A DNA stretch of 64,000 bases from Staphylococcus equorum (GTDB lineage: Bacteria; Bacillota; Bacilli; Staphylococcales; Staphylococcaceae), in contig NZ_CP118982.1 in assembly GCF_029024965.1 (NCBI RefSeq), positions 2,634,220 through 2,698,219 on the forward strand. The letters are read 5' to 3'. This document shows, one piece after another, positions 63,967 through 64,000 of the stretch. Made by a program: the position numbers and the translations under genes. The notes below the pieces were generated by a model. The model ran no database searches. It saw only the letters and a program-made list of their open reading frames with translations, and had not been told where the DNA came from. The number at the start of each line of letters is the position of its first letter. Within the stretch, counting starts at the first letter, position 1.

Positions 63967-64000
63967 CTTTTAAAATTTATGAAAGTTGGAGTTTAATCAT

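Noticed and set aside
1..64000. tRNA, rRNA or complete insertion sequence
   Set aside because: No cloverleaf or rRNA-like sequence and no transposase-like protein was recognised on either strand.

Overview
This is about 64 kb of low-GC Firmicute chromosome that ends inside a replication origin. It most likely comes from a coagulase-negative Staphylococcus, perhaps of the S. saprophyticus/xylosus group, although the species cannot be fixed from sequence alone. The evidence is: (i) the right end reads noc-rsmG-mnmG-mnmE-rnpA-rpmH on the minus strand, followed by a cluster of DnaA boxes, which is the standard staphylococcal order left of dnaA; (ii) an intact-order fadXDEBA beta-oxidation locus; (iii) a staphylococcal FhuD2-type lipoprotein, Fst-family type I toxins and NorB-like and SdpRI proteins; (iv) strong AGGAGG ribosome binding sites and AT-rich intergenic regions.

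Layout. 1-3.7 kb: end of the methionine operon (metF, metE) plus a cyclase-family gene. 4-7.7 kb: a LytTR/DUF3021 chimera, an orphan cysJ and a beta-propeller protein. 7.8-15.8 kb: fatty-acid oxidation genes on the minus strand, with fadX and fadD joined into one reading frame. 16-18.9 kb: a universal stress protein, a Fur-controlled siderophore lipoprotein and an unknown gene. 19-24 kb: a decay zone with a nonsense-interrupted membrane protein, a GntR fragment, an Fst type I toxin-antitoxin locus, and frameshifted citrate transporter, FMN reductase and aldo/keto reductase genes. 24-29.9 kb: redox enzymes, a NorB-like exporter and a HAD phosphatase. 30-35.3 kb: a gutFRMCBA sorbitol PTS operon lying between two nearly identical 63-bp direct repeats. 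35.7-39.5 kb: a second polyol-type operon (SDR, RbtT-like transporter, FGGY kinase). 39.8-42.9 kb: an operon of small membrane proteins with a SpoIIM/DUF95-like protein, convergent with an sdpRI immunity operon and a short amphipathic peptide gene. 43-47 kb: a lactonase-like protein, an amino acid permease, a second Fst toxin-antitoxin locus and an intact aldo/keto reductase. 48.3-50.7 kb: feoAB, both frameshifted, with a Cys-rich partner. 51.2-54.6 kb: a GH120 beta-xylosidase with a GPH sugar symporter. 55-57.4 kb: an XRE regulator and a CstA-type transporter. 57.5-64 kb: the origin-proximal housekeeping cluster and oriC.

How it works together. Carbon use dominates. At least five CcpA cre-like sites sit before fatty-acid, sorbitol, polyol-kinase, xyloside and peptide/pyruvate-transport genes, so the region looks like a set of alternative-substrate modules repressed by preferred sugars. 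Fur-box-like sites precede fhuD and feoAB. No tRNA, rRNA, CRISPR array or complete insertion sequence was seen. The most interesting material is the small-membrane-protein/SpoIIM operon facing sdpRI, the two type I toxin-antitoxin loci whose antitoxin RNA carries a copy of the toxin start region, the fadX-fadD stop-loss fusion, the LytTR/DUF3021 deletion fusion, and the repeats flanking the gut operon.
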